Source: Thermophilibacter provencensis (GTDB taxonomy: Bacteria; Actinomycetota; Coriobacteriia; Coriobacteriales; Atopobiaceae). From it: a stretch of 64,000 nucleotides of DNA. Where the stretch lies: NCBI RefSeq assembly GCF_030372065.1, contig NZ_JAUDEA010000009.1, positions 20,532 to 84,531 of the forward strand, written 5' to 3'. This document shows positions 17,237 through 26,278 of the stretch, in pieces (the first letter of the stretch is position 1; each line of letters opens with the position of its first letter). The position numbers were made by a program, and so were the translations under genes. The notes beneath the pieces are model-generated. The model was given only the letters and a program-made list of their open reading frames with translations. It searched no databases and was not told where the DNA came from.

Positions 17237-18364
17237 CTAGCCGCGCGCGGCGAGCTCCACCTGGTCCGCGAGGGCGGCCGCGGCGCTCTGCTGGCCGAGC
17301 CCGCGGGCGGCCTCGCGCATGGCGGCGCGGCGGGCGGGGTCGTCCACCAGGCCGAGCAGCTCCTCGGTGAAGACCGGCTCGTCGATCTTGTCGTCCGAGA
17401 CGAGCGCCGCGGCGCCGGCGTCCACAAGGTAGCGGGCGTTGGTGGTCTGGTGGTCGGCCGTGGCGAAGGGGTACGGCACGAGCAGGCTCGGAATCGCAAG
17501 GGCGGCAATCTCCGCGATGGAGGAGGCGCCGGCACGCGAAAGCACGAGGTCAGCCGCGGCGAGGGCCTGGCCCATGTTGGAGATGTAGGGCATGACGCGC
17601 CAGCGCAGCTGCTCGGCGGGCGTGAGGGCGAGGGCGGAGACGGTCTCGTCAAAGCCGTCGGCGCCCGTGGAGTGCACCACGACGAGGCCCTCGCGGGAGA
17701 GCAGCTCGTCCTTGAGGCGGGTGACGCCCTGGTTGATGTGGGCGGCGCCGAGAGATCCGCCAAAGACCAGCAGCATAGTCTCCTCGGGCTCCACGCCAAA
17801 GGCGGCGCGGCCCTCCTCGCGGCTCGCGCTCACGACGCTCCTGCGGACGGGGTTGCCGGTGAGCACCACGCTCGGGGACGTCCTCCCCTCGCGCTCAAAG
17901 ACCTCGCGCGCCGCGGGAACCGAGATGCACACCGTCGCCGCATGCGGTGCGAGCGCCTTGTTGGCAAGGCCGGGCACGGAGTTCTGCTCGTGGAGCACGT
18001 AGGGCACGTGCAGGCGATGGCAGCAGTTGAGAAGGGCCATCTCCACGTAGGCGCCAAAGCCCACGGCAACGTCCGGGGCGCCCGTGGCGGAGAAGCGCCG
18101 CGCGATCTGCCCCTGGGCGCGGCGCATGCGGTAGAGCGAGCTGGCGAGCGTCCAGGGACGCGAGCGGTCAAAGCCGGAGACTACCACCGGGACGAGCTCA
18201 AAGCCCGCCTCGGGAACGAGCCTGCCCTCAAGCTTGCTCGTCTGGCCAAAGAACGTCACGTGATGGCCGCGGTCGCGCAGCTCCTCCGCCAGCGCGAGGG
18301 CGGGGTTGATGTGACCCGCCGTTCCGCCCGCCGCGATGGCAACCTCAAGCCTCTTCCCGCCCAT
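17237..18364 (-). CDS. murG: UDP-GlcNAc--MurNAc-pentapeptide-lipid GlcNAc transferase
   Basis: 375 residues. Peripheral membrane GT-B glycosyltransferase that converts lipid I to lipid II. Donor and acceptor loops: AIAAGGTAGHINPALALAEE, VGFGAYVEMALL, HEQNSVPGLANK, LVFGGSLGAAHIN, and the C-terminal LVLSRAGASSIAEI and VPYPFATADHQTTNA. It starts four bases after the ftsW stop, so both are probably translated from the same message. Confidence 0.95.
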   Translation of the reverse strand: MGGKRLEVAIAAGGTAGHINPALALAEELRDRGHHVTFFGQTSKLEGRLVPEAGFELVPVVVSGFDRSRPWTLASSLYRMRRAQGQIARRFSATGAPDVAVGFGAYVEMALLNCCHRLHVPYVLHEQNSVPGLANKALAPHAATVCISVPAAREVFEREGRTSPSVVLTGNPVRRSVVSASREEGRAAFGVEPEETMLLVFGGSLGAAHINQGVTRLKDELLSREGLVVVHSTGADGFDETVSALALTPAEQLRWRVMPYISNMGQALAAADLVLSRAGASSIAEIAALAIPSLLVPYPFATADHQTTNARYLVDAGAAALVSDDKIDEPVFTEELLGLVDDPARRAAMREAARGLGQQSAAAALADQVELAARG

Positions 18365-18367
18365 AAG

Positions 18368-19831
18368 CTATCTCCCTCGTCGTGTTCCCCATGTGTCCCG
18401 GGACCCGCCGCGAGCGCCGCGCAGGCGGTCGGTTGGGCTGGGCCCGAGGTTGATCCTTCGCTGCGTCCCGCCCGCGCGGCTGGCACCGGAAACGCCGCGG
18501 GCGTTGCGGACGGTCTTGGCGCCCTTGCCGCTCGACGCGCGCGGGGAGCTCGCCCCGCCCTCAACGACGGTGAGGCCGCGGCCGCCGCGGGGACGCCCGT
18601 CGTCACCCTCGACCTGCCACGAGCGGCGGGCGCTGTCGTGCGTGGTCTCCGGCAGGCTCGAGTGGAGCGAGACGGAGGCGATGAGCCCCACGAGCATCAT
18701 GCTCGCGATGATCGAGGAGCCGCCGTAGCTCACAAAGGGGATGGGCTTGCCGGAGAGCGGGAAGAGCCCCAGGACGCCGCAGACGTTGAGCAGCAGCTGC
18801 ACGATCACGATGCTCGTGCAGCCCGCGGCGATGAGCCTGCCGCAGAGGTCCGGCGCGTAGCGCGCGATCTGGAAGCCCGCCCACAGGAAGACGGCAAAGC
18901 CCGCGAGCAGACCGATCGTCCCCACAAGGCCGCACTCCTCGCCGATGATGGCAAAGATGAAGTCGTTGTGGGCCATGGGCAGGTAGGAGTACTTCTGCCT
19001 GGAGAAGCCCAGGCCCACGCCAAAGAGGCCGCCCGAGCCAAAGGCATAGAAGCCCTGGATGAGCTGGTAGCCGGTGCCGTAGGGGTCCTGCCAGGGATCG
19101 AGCATCGTGAGGAGGCGCTGGCGGGAGTAGTCGTCCTTGAGCGAGAGGGCCAGGAAGGCGAGCGCGCCGCCCACGAGCACGATGGCGAGAAACCCCCTGG
19201 GCATGCCCGCGAGGTACCCCATCACCACGAGCGTGAGGCACAGAACCATCGTGGTGCCCTTGTCGGGCTGGATGAGGATGAGCAGGATGGGCACGCCCAC
19301 GCCGGCCACGAGCAGCTTGATGAAGGTGGACCAGTCGATGGAGCCCTCCTCGTAGTAGCGCTCGGCGATGTCTGCCGCCGTGAAGATGACGGTGATCTTG
19401 GCAAACTCCGAGGGCTGCAGGTCAAAGAAGCCGAGGTTGATCCAGCGCGTGGCGCCCATGTCGTTATCCGTGCCGAGGGCAATGACGGCAAGGAGCATGA
19501 GCGCGGTGACGGCCCAGATGGGCAGAAGGAGGCTCTTTGCCCAGAGCCGGTAGTCGCTCTTCGCGAGAACCACGGCGGCAATCGCGCCCACCAGGAGGAA
19601 CATCAGCTGGCGCTTGAGGTAGTAGGCGGCGTCACCGGTGGAGTTGAGCGCCGAGACGGACGAGGCGGAGTAGACCATGAGCACGCCAAACGCCGCGAGA
19701 ATGCCCACGACGGCAAACAGCACGAGCCGCGGGCGCATGAAGCGCTCGGGCACGCCGAAGATCGTGCGCTCCTCGCGCGAGCCGCCGCGCGAGCGGCGCT
19801 GCGCCGTCTTTGTCCGAGAGAGGGCCGCCAC
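18368..19831 (-). CDS. ftsW: Septal peptidoglycan polymerase FtsW
   Basis: 487 residues. SEDS-family multi-spanning membrane protein (about ten hydrophobic segments from residue 30 to 400) that polymerises lipid II with its partner transpeptidase FtsI. Family motifs: RWINLGFFDLQPSEFAK, LIQPDKGTTMVL, GYQLIQGFYAFGSGG, and the C-terminal FPLSGKPIPFVSYGGSS. The tail after about 400 is basic and disordered, typical of actinobacterial FtsW. GTG start two bases after the murD stop. Confidence 0.95.
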   Translation of the reverse strand: MAALSRTKTAQRRSRGGSREERTIFGVPERFMRPRLVLFAVVGILAAFGVLMVYSASSVSALNSTGDAAYYLKRQLMFLLVGAIAAVVLAKSDYRLWAKSLLLPIWAVTALMLLAVIALGTDNDMGATRWINLGFFDLQPSEFAKITVIFTAADIAERYYEEGSIDWSTFIKLLVAGVGVPILLILIQPDKGTTMVLCLTLVVMGYLAGMPRGFLAIVLVGGALAFLALSLKDDYSRQRLLTMLDPWQDPYGTGYQLIQGFYAFGSGGLFGVGLGFSRQKYSYLPMAHNDFIFAIIGEECGLVGTIGLLAGFAVFLWAGFQIARYAPDLCGRLIAAGCTSIVIVQLLLNVCGVLGLFPLSGKPIPFVSYGGSSIIASMMLVGLIASVSLHSSLPETTHDSARRSWQVEGDDGRPRGGRGLTVVEGGASSPRASSGKGAKTVRNARGVSGASRAGGTQRRINLGPSPTDRLRGARGGSRDTWGTRRGR

Positions 19832-19833
19832 GG

Positions 19834-21243
19834 CTAGACCTCCCCGTCAGCGAGCTCGCGCACGAGCGCCTTGAAGAGGCGCCCGCGCTCGCCCATGTTG
19901 TTGAACTCGTCAAACGATGAGCAGGCGGGCGAGAGCAGCACGGTGTCGCCGGGGCGCGCCGCGCGGACGGCAACGCCAAAGGCATCGCGCAGGTGCTCCG
20001 CGCGCAGGACCTCGAGGTCCCTCTCGCCGCGGGCGGACTCGAGCGCGCGGGCAATGCGCTCCCCCGCCTCGCCAAAGCACACGGCGACGCGGCAGCGCTC
20101 GCACACGGCCTCGGCAAGCGAGGAGAGGTCGGTCATCTTGTCGTGCCCGCCGAGCAGGACCACGATGGTCCCCGCGTCAAAGGCCGTGAGGGCCTTCTCC
20201 ACGGAGTCCGTGTTGGTGGCCTTGGAGTCGTTGACAAAGCGCACGCCGCCGACCTCGCCGGCAGGCTCGATGCGATGCTCGATGGGCGAGAAGGAGGAAA
20301 GGCCCCGGCTCACGTCGGGCGCGGCCGTGCCGAGCTCGAGCGCAACCGCGGAGGCGGCGAGCGCGTTCTCGGCGTTGTGCAGGCCAAAGATCTTGAGCTC
20401 GGAGGCAGGCAGCAGCGCTGTCTCCGCGCCGTCAAGGCGGACGACGAGCTCGCCGCCGCGCAGGAAGGCGGCGCAGGGGCCCTCGGGCTCCCCATGCACG
20501 GAGAGGCGGCAGACGCGCAGGCCGCGCCCCTCGGCGCGCTCGGCCATGGCGCGGCAGTACTCGTCGTCCACGGAGACGACGGCAAGGTCGCCCTGCCCCA
20601 GGTTCTCGAGCGCGCGCTCCTTGGCCGCGGCGTAGGCCTCCATCGTGCCGTGCCACTCCAGGTGATCCGGCGTGACGTTCAAGATCACCGAGACGCGCGG
20701 GTGCAGAAGGCGCGTGGTGGCAAGCTGGAAGCTCGAGAGCTCGGCCACGAACCAGCCCCCCTCGGGGCGGGACGCAACCTCGTCGGTGACGAGCGTGCCG
20801 ATGTTGCCCACGGACTCCGCGGCAAACCCGCCCTCGCGGAGCAGGTGCGTGGTGAGCGAGGTGGTCGTGGTCTTGCCGTTGGTGCCGGTGATGACCACCC
20901 AGCGCTCCGGGCTCTCGCGGAAGGCAAACTCCGGCTCGCCGATGATCTCTGACGAGCGGGCGGCGGCAGCGCGGAAGAACGCGGAGGACTCGGGGATGCC
21001 GGGGGACGCCACGGCGAGGTCATAGCTCCCGCGCACGTCCTCGGTGCCGCACACCACCCTCACGCCCGCCTCCTCGAGCTCGCGGGTCTTCTCGCCGGGG
21101 GCGGACGAGGCGCCGCCGTAGAGCGTGACGGAGTCCACGCGGGTGCCCAGAAGGGCGGCGAGGTGGCGCGCGACGGACTCGCCGGTGCGGCCGAGCCCGA
21201 GCACGAGGACGTTTCCGAGATGGGCGCTTGAAGCCGTGGTCAT
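19834..21243 (-). CDS. murD: UDP-N-acetylmuramoylalanine--D-glutamate ligase
   Basis: 469 residues. Third Mur ligase, adding D-Glu. N-terminal LVLGLGRTGESVARHL, P-loop GTNGKTT (120-126), central NVTPDHLEWHG and ILNV elements, and C-terminal VNDSKATNTDSVEKAL with LLGGHDKMTDL. The ATG at 21243 sits 13 bases after the mraY stop; a GTG three codons upstream is an alternative. The longer frame to 21420 would run through mraY and was rejected. Confidence 0.95.
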   Translation of the reverse strand: MTTASSAHLGNVLVLGLGRTGESVARHLAALLGTRVDSVTLYGGASSAPGEKTRELEEAGVRVVCGTEDVRGSYDLAVASPGIPESSAFFRAAAARSSEIIGEPEFAFRESPERWVVITGTNGKTTTTSLTTHLLREGGFAAESVGNIGTLVTDEVASRPEGGWFVAELSSFQLATTRLLHPRVSVILNVTPDHLEWHGTMEAYAAAKERALENLGQGDLAVVSVDDEYCRAMAERAEGRGLRVCRLSVHGEPEGPCAAFLRGGELVVRLDGAETALLPASELKIFGLHNAENALAASAVALELGTAAPDVSRGLSSFSPIEHRIEPAGEVGGVRFVNDSKATNTDSVEKALTAFDAGTIVVLLGGHDKMTDLSSLAEAVCERCRVAVCFGEAGERIARALESARGERDLEVLRAEHLRDAFGVAVRAARPGDTVLLSPACSSFDEFNNMGERGRLFKALVRELADGEV

Positions 21244-21256
21244 TCTCGTCACTTTC

Positions 21257-22288
21257 CTATCCAAGCTGGAAGTAGAGGGCAAAGCCGAGCGCCGCAAAGG
21301 CGGCGGAGACGATCCAGAAGCGAATGACGACCTTGGTCTCGGCCCAGCCCTTCTTCTCAAAGTGGTGGTGGATGGGCGCCATGAGGAAGACGCGCTTGCC
21401 CGTGAGCTTGAAGCTCGCAACCTGGATCATCACCGAGAGCGCCTCGGCGATGAAGAGGCCGCCCATGATGAGGGAGGTGACCTCGGTCTTGGTGAGGACG
21501 GCGAGCGCGGCAAAGGCGGCGCCGAGGGCAAGCGAGCCGGTGTCGCCCATGAAGATGGTGGCGGGGTAGCAGTTGTGCCAGAGGAAGCCCACGCAGGCGC
21601 CGGCGATGGCACCGGCAAAGATGGCGAGGTCGAGCTCGTTGTAGCGGAAGGCGACCATGGCCATGACGAGCATGACCACCATCGTGCAGCCGCCCGCGAG
21701 GCCGTCGAGGCCGTCGGTGAGGTTGACGGCGTTGGAGAGGCCCGCCATGAGCAGGAAGACAAAGACGACGTAGAGCCACGGCACGCTCACCGGGGTGTCG
21801 CCGAGCGAGAAGGTGGTGGTGAGCACGCCGAGGTCGATGGAGAGGCCGCCCGGGAAGCGCACCGCCGGGGCCACGCCGCAGACGTTGACCGCAATGAGGC
21901 AAAACGAGACGGAGATGAGGATGAGGCCCGCCATCTTCTGCGAGGGCGTGAGGCCGAGCGAGCGGCCGTGCGCCACGGACTCGATGTCGTCGAGCAGGCC
22001 GAGCGAGCCCGTGAGCAGCGTCACGGCCACGGCAAGGATGAGGCCGGGCGTCCACTGGGCGATGAGCGCCGTGGAGACGAGCACGCCCACGAGGATGATG
22101 AGGCCGCCCATGGTGGGCGTGCCCTGCTTGACGAGGTGGCGCTGCGGGCCGTCCGCGCGAATCTGCTGGCCCACGCCCTCGTGGCGCATGAGCCTGATGA
22201 AGAGCGGCATGAGGAGGCCCGTCACGAGGGCGGCAATGCCCACGGCGAGAAACACCTGGTAGGTGGGATAGGCGGGATTTCCGATCAT
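21257..22288 (-). CDS. mraY: Phospho-N-acetylmuramoyl-pentapeptide-transferase
   Basis: 343 residues with about ten transmembrane helices. It attaches phospho-MurNAc-pentapeptide to undecaprenyl phosphate, giving lipid I. Catalytic motifs: KQGTPTMGGL, the Mg-site region VNLTDGLDGLAGG, WHNCYPATIFMGDTGSLALG and the MAPIHHHFEKKGW loop. The ATG overlaps the murF stop by four bases. Confidence 0.96.
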   Translation of the reverse strand: MIGNPAYPTYQVFLAVGIAALVTGLLMPLFIRLMRHEGVGQQIRADGPQRHLVKQGTPTMGGLIILVGVLVSTALIAQWTPGLILAVAVTLLTGSLGLLDDIESVAHGRSLGLTPSQKMAGLILISVSFCLIAVNVCGVAPAVRFPGGLSIDLGVLTTTFSLGDTPVSVPWLYVVFVFLLMAGLSNAVNLTDGLDGLAGGCTMVVMLVMAMVAFRYNELDLAIFAGAIAGACVGFLWHNCYPATIFMGDTGSLALGAAFAALAVLTKTEVTSLIMGGLFIAEALSVMIQVASFKLTGKRVFLMAPIHHHFEKKGWAETKVVIRFWIVSAAFAALGFALYFQLG

Positions 22289-23724
22289 GAAGCGAGCACT
22301 CCCCTCACGAAGGCGTCGAGCCCAGAGGCACGCGACGCCTTGACAAGCACGACATCACCGGCGGAAAGCACCGGTCCCATGACCTCGACGGCACGCTCGA
22401 CCGTCTCGAAGCGCTCGATGGCGTCCTCGGAGAGGCCCATCGTGCGCGCGGCCTCGGCCATCTCGTCGGCGAGCTCGCCCCCCACGAGCACGAGCAGGTC
22501 GACGCCCTTGGCGGCAGCGTAGGCGCCCACGTAGCCGTGGAGGCGCGGCGCCTCGTCGCCGAGCTCGCCGATCTCGCCGAGAACCGCGATGCGACGACCC
22601 TCGCAGTCCATGGAGGAGAGCACGTCGAGGGAGGAGGCCATCGAGGCGGGGGCGGCGTTGTAGGAGTCATCGATCACGCGCACGCCCTTGGGAGAGACCT
22701 GCACGTCAAGGCGCATGTGGGCCGCGGGCATGCGCTCGATGGCCTCGACGGCCGCGTCGCGGTCGAGCCCGAGGCGCCAGATGACGGCGAGCGCGAGCAG
22801 GAGGTCGTCGACGGACTTCCTGCCGGGGACCGAGAGGGTGATCGTGCGGCGCCAGCCGTCTGAGCAGACGAGCGTAGCCGTGGCGCAGCCCTCGGCGTTG
22901 AGGGTTACCCCCTCCGCGCGAACCGCGTCGCCCTCCGAGGCGCCCACGAGCATCACGTCGACGCCCGCCGGGATCGCGTAGCCGTTGGCGATGAAGGGCG
23001 TGAAGTCGCCCGAGCCCATGAGGGCGAGCATGGGCTCCACGCCGCCGTTGGCGCGCATGCCGGAGACGATCTCCGCCTTGGCGCGCGCGATGTTCTCGCG
23101 GCTGCCGAGAAGCCCGATGTGGCTCGTGCCCACGTTGGTGATGCAGGCGAGCGTGGGCGCGCAGCAGGCCGCCATGCGCTCGATCTCGTGGAAGTGGTTC
23201 ATGCCGAGCTCGCAGACGAGGATCTCGGAGTCCTCGGGCGCGGCGAGCACCGTGAGCGGCAGCCCGATGAGGTTGTTGTAGTTGCCCGCGGTGGCGTGGG
23301 TGCGCCGCTGCGAGCCAATGCCGGCGGCGAGCATCTCCTTTGTGGTGGTCTTGCCCACCGAGCCCGTGACGCCCACGACGAGCCACTCGGGATGGCGCTC
23401 GCGCCAGCGGCGCGCCAGGCGCAGCAGGAACTCCTCGCAGTCGTCGCCCTCGGCGCGCAGGACAGCGCACCCGGCCTCCGCGGCGGCAGCGAGCGCCTCG
23501 GCGGGGACCTCGGACGAGGCCACGACGGCGGCGGCGCCGGAGCGGGCGGCCTGTGCCAGGTAGGCGTTGCCGTCCACGCGCTCGCCGGCAAAGGCGACGA
23601 AGAGGCCGTCCTCGCCCACTGCGCGGGAGTCGATGACCACGTCACCCGCCACGTCGCGCGTGCCGGCCTGGACGAGCGAGGCCCCGGTGTCGCGCGCTAT
23701 CTCCTCTACAGAAAGGTGAATCAT
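22285..23724 (-). CDS. murF: UDP-MurNAc-tripeptide--D-Ala-D-Ala ligase
   Basis: 479 residues. Adds D-Ala-D-Ala to finish the pentapeptide precursor. N-terminal VVIDSRAVGEDGLFVAFAG, P-loop GSVGKTT (121-127), then TAGNYNNLIGLPLT, GMNHFHEI, ITNVGTSHIGLLGSRENIA, and C-terminal DDSYNAAPASM. The ATG at 23724 has AGGAGAAG upstream. It follows ftsI directly. In most bacteria murE separates them, and no murE is present anywhere in this window. Confidence 0.95.
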   Translation of the reverse strand: MIHLSVEEIARDTGASLVQAGTRDVAGDVVIDSRAVGEDGLFVAFAGERVDGNAYLAQAARSGAAAVVASSEVPAEALAAAAEAGCAVLRAEGDDCEEFLLRLARRWRERHPEWLVVGVTGSVGKTTTKEMLAAGIGSQRRTHATAGNYNNLIGLPLTVLAAPEDSEILVCELGMNHFHEIERMAACCAPTLACITNVGTSHIGLLGSRENIARAKAEIVSGMRANGGVEPMLALMGSGDFTPFIANGYAIPAGVDVMLVGASEGDAVRAEGVTLNAEGCATATLVCSDGWRRTITLSVPGRKSVDDLLLALAVIWRLGLDRDAAVEAIERMPAAHMRLDVQVSPKGVRVIDDSYNAAPASMASSLDVLSSMDCEGRRIAVLGEIGELGDEAPRLHGYVGAYAAAKGVDLLVLVGGELADEMAEAARTMGLSEDAIERFETVERAVEVMGPVLSAGDVVLVKASRASGLDAFVRGVLAS

Positions 23725-23741
23725 CTGCTCTTCTCCTGAGT

Positions 23742-25523
23742 CTAGGAAACGGGCTTGACGCCCATGATCGTCGTTGCCTGCGCGGCGACGTCGTGAAAGA
23801 CGTGCGCGGAGGAGGCCAGGGCGAGGTAGGCGGTGCCGTTGAGGCCCGCGTAGACGAGCAGCTCGGGGTTGTCGGCGTTGGCAAAGCCGCACAGCGACGC
23901 CACGTAGTGGAACGCCGCGTAGCCGCCCTCCTCGGAGGCCTGCTCGCCCGTGCCGGTCTTGCCGGCAAAGTCGTAGCCCTCAACCTGGCCGTTCTTGCCC
24001 GTGCCCTCCCGCATGACGCCCCGCATCATCACGGTCTCCTCGTTGGCCGTCTCGGCGGAGATGATACGCTCCCCCGCCGGCCACTCCACGTCCTCCCCGC
24101 CCTTGGAGACGAGGAAGTGCGGGGTCATGGGAACGCCGTCGTTGGCAACGGCGCCAAACGCCCGGACGATCTGCACCATGGGGATGGCGAGGCCCTGGCC
24201 AAAGGCCATCGAGCCCGCGGTGGAGCCGTCGTACTCCTCGAGGGTCTTCACGATGCCCTCGACCTCGCCCGGAAAGTCGATGCCCGTGAGGTGGCCGATG
24301 CCATAGCGGTCAACGCCCTCGGAGAAGCGCTCCGGGCCAATGACCTCGAGCACGAGCTTGGACATGGCGGGGTTGGACGAGTGGACGAGCATGTACTCGA
24401 CGCTCATGTCGAGGGCGTAGTCGCGCCCGTCGTCGTCCGAGACGTAGTCGTTGCCAACCTTATAGAACGCCGGGACGTTGTAGACGGTGTCCTTGGTGTA
24501 GAGCCCCAGGTCGAGGCCAATGGAGGTCGTGAGGACCTTGAAGACCGAGCCCGGCTCGTAGGAGTCCGAGACGAGCCTCAGGTTGAGGGAGGTCGAGTCG
24601 AGGTCCGAGAAGTCCGGCAGCGGCGTGGAGCAGGCCGCGATGATCTCGCCCGTGAGAGGGTCGGTCACCATCACGGAGCCGGAGTCTGAGTTGTAGGTCT
24701 GAACGGCCTGCGAGATGATGTTCTCGCAGGATTCCTGGAGGTCGATGTCGAGGGAGAGGACGAGGTCCATGCCGTCCTTGGCCTCGGTGACCTGCGAGGC
24801 GCCGCCCGCGATGGGCGTGCCGTCGAGGCCCGTCTCCATGAGCATCTCGCCGTCGGTGCCCGTGAGGATGTCGTTGTAGTAGTACTCGAGCCCGGAGAGG
24901 CCGGTGCCGTCCGTGCCCACGTAGCCAATGACCTGGGCGCCCACCTTCCCGTAGGGGTAGACGCGCTTCATGTCCGGCAGGTAGTAGATGCCGGAGAGCT
25001 CCGCCTCGGCAAGGCGGCTCTTGAGCTCGTCGGCCACGCCCTGGTCAACCTGGCGCTCAATGTAGACGAAGGTCCCGTCCATCGTGAGAAGGTCCATGTA
25101 GGTGTCCTTCTCGCCGCCGAGAAGCTCCACGAGGACGTCGGCCACGCCCGAGGGGTCGCTCACGGCCTCGGGGTTGGCGTAGATGGTCTTGCACTCCTCG
25201 CTCATGGCGAGGATGTTGCCGTTGCGGTCGTAGATCGTGCCGCGCTTGGCGTGCAGCGTGGCCACGTTGGTGCGCTGCAGTTCGGCCTTGGAAGAGAGGT
25301 TGCCGGCGTCGACCACCTGGAGCCAGGCGAGGCGCGCCGCAACGATGCCAAAGAGGCCCATGAAGAGGCGGCGCGTCACGGAGAGGCCCTTCTCGGAGCC
25401 ACCGCTGCCCGAGCCACCCGGGCGCGAGGCCCTTACGTGGTAACGCGCACGAGAGGCCTCGTCATACGAGGCCTCCGGATACGAACGCCGCACGCTGCGG
25501 CTCTGTCTGCTTCTTCTGCTCAC
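23742..25523 (-). CDS. ftsI: Septal peptidoglycan transpeptidase FtsI (PBP2/3 class B)
   Basis: 593 residues. A basic cytoplasmic N-terminus and one membrane helix (about 52-72) are followed by the PBP dimerisation domain from AKRGTIYDRNGNILA and the transpeptidase domain with SVFK (catalytic Ser326), SSN (382-384) and KTG (522-524). No PASTA domains are present. It cross-links septal wall together with FtsW. GTG start 11 bases after ftsL; no strong ribosome-binding site is seen, so translation may depend on coupling. Confidence 0.94.
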   Translation of the reverse strand: MSRRSRQSRSVRRSYPEASYDEASRARYHVRASRPGGSGSGGSEKGLSVTRRLFMGLFGIVAARLAWLQVVDAGNLSSKAELQRTNVATLHAKRGTIYDRNGNILAMSEECKTIYANPEAVSDPSGVADVLVELLGGEKDTYMDLLTMDGTFVYIERQVDQGVADELKSRLAEAELSGIYYLPDMKRVYPYGKVGAQVIGYVGTDGTGLSGLEYYYNDILTGTDGEMLMETGLDGTPIAGGASQVTEAKDGMDLVLSLDIDLQESCENIISQAVQTYNSDSGSVMVTDPLTGEIIAACSTPLPDFSDLDSTSLNLRLVSDSYEPGSVFKVLTTSIGLDLGLYTKDTVYNVPAFYKVGNDYVSDDDGRDYALDMSVEYMLVHSSNPAMSKLVLEVIGPERFSEGVDRYGIGHLTGIDFPGEVEGIVKTLEEYDGSTAGSMAFGQGLAIPMVQIVRAFGAVANDGVPMTPHFLVSKGGEDVEWPAGERIISAETANEETVMMRGVMREGTGKNGQVEGYDFAGKTGTGEQASEEGGYAAFHYVASLCGFANADNPELLVYAGLNGTAYLALASSAHVFHDVAAQATTIMGVKPVS

Positions 25524-25534
25524 GACAGAACAGT

Positions 25535-26032
25535 CTACGACACGTCGCTGATGGCGCCCGTCTCGTTTGCCGTCTGCGCAGCTTCCCCATCAGCGGGAGC
25601 GGCCTCCTCGGAGGGGGCGGGCTCGGGGGAGCTCACGTGGACCGACTCGGTGGGCAGGACCATGCCGTAGTTCTGCGTGGCAATGCGGCTGATGCGCGAG
25701 TTGCTCGAGAGGACGGAGCGCTCAATCCTCAAATCGCTGTTGAGGGTCTGCGCCTCCTCGATCTGCGCGGAGAGATCGGCGTTTGCCTGGAGGACTGAGA
25801 CCGTCGCAGAGGCGAGGGCAACGCGCGCCATGCCCATGACGACGAGGACCGCCGCGATGGCAACAACGGCGCGGACGCGCATGACAAACGTCTGGGAGAC
25901 GCCGGCGCGGGCGCGGGCATCAAGGCCGCCGCCGTCAACGACCTCAAAGGACGGGCGCGCCGAGCGCTCAAGACGCTCGCGCCTCCTCTCGGCCGCAGCC
26001 ACGTTATATGCCTCAGAACCCTGATACCTCAT
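25535..26032 (-). CDS. ftsL: FtsL-like divisome protein
   Basis: 165 residues. A basic N-terminal region of about 50 residues, one transmembrane segment (about 53-74), then a short coiled coil (VSVLQANADLSAQIEEAQTLNSDLRI, residues ~78-105 in part) and a PTES element, and an acidic Ala/Pro/Glu-rich tail. Sequence similarity in this family is low; the assignment rests on bitopic topology with coiled coil and on position between rsmH and ftsI. ATG with GGGGAAG upstream. Confidence 0.82.
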   Translation of the reverse strand: MRYQGSEAYNVAAAERRRERLERSARPSFEVVDGGGLDARARAGVSQTFVMRVRAVVAIAAVLVVMGMARVALASATVSVLQANADLSAQIEEAQTLNSDLRIERSVLSSNSRISRIATQNYGMVLPTESVHVSSPEPAPSEEAAPADGEAAQTANETGAISDVS

Positions 26033-26278
26033 GACACTTCCCCGCTACTCAGCTGATGTGCTGTGAATCATTCGTACGTGGCAGGTACGCTGGGAGCTTG
26101 AGGGTTGCTTGACGTTTATGTCTCAAGCTGTGCTGTAGCGACCTTAAGAGTTGATACCGTCTTTGCCAGATCGTTGTGGTTCGTTGGTGGTGCGTTTAGG
26201 GTGCGTTTGTGCTGTGGTGGTGCCTCGTTTGTTGTCTCTCGTAGACGGCTTACGCCGGCTACTTCACCCGTTGTGCCC
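26033..26278 (-). other. 246-bp rsmH-ftsL gap, C-rich/G-poor leader (candidate Rho site)
   Basis: No gene seen. GC content is visibly lower than around it. Read on the minus (transcript) strand, 26171-26245 is about 39% C and 15% G and is rich in CAC and AAC triplets, resembling a Rho-utilisation (rut) region. Downstream is TTGAGACATAAACGTCAAG, with TTGA and TCAA as inverted quartets, and no strong promoter. Such a gap is unusual inside a dcw operon and may attenuate or restart transcription. Confidence 0.4.
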
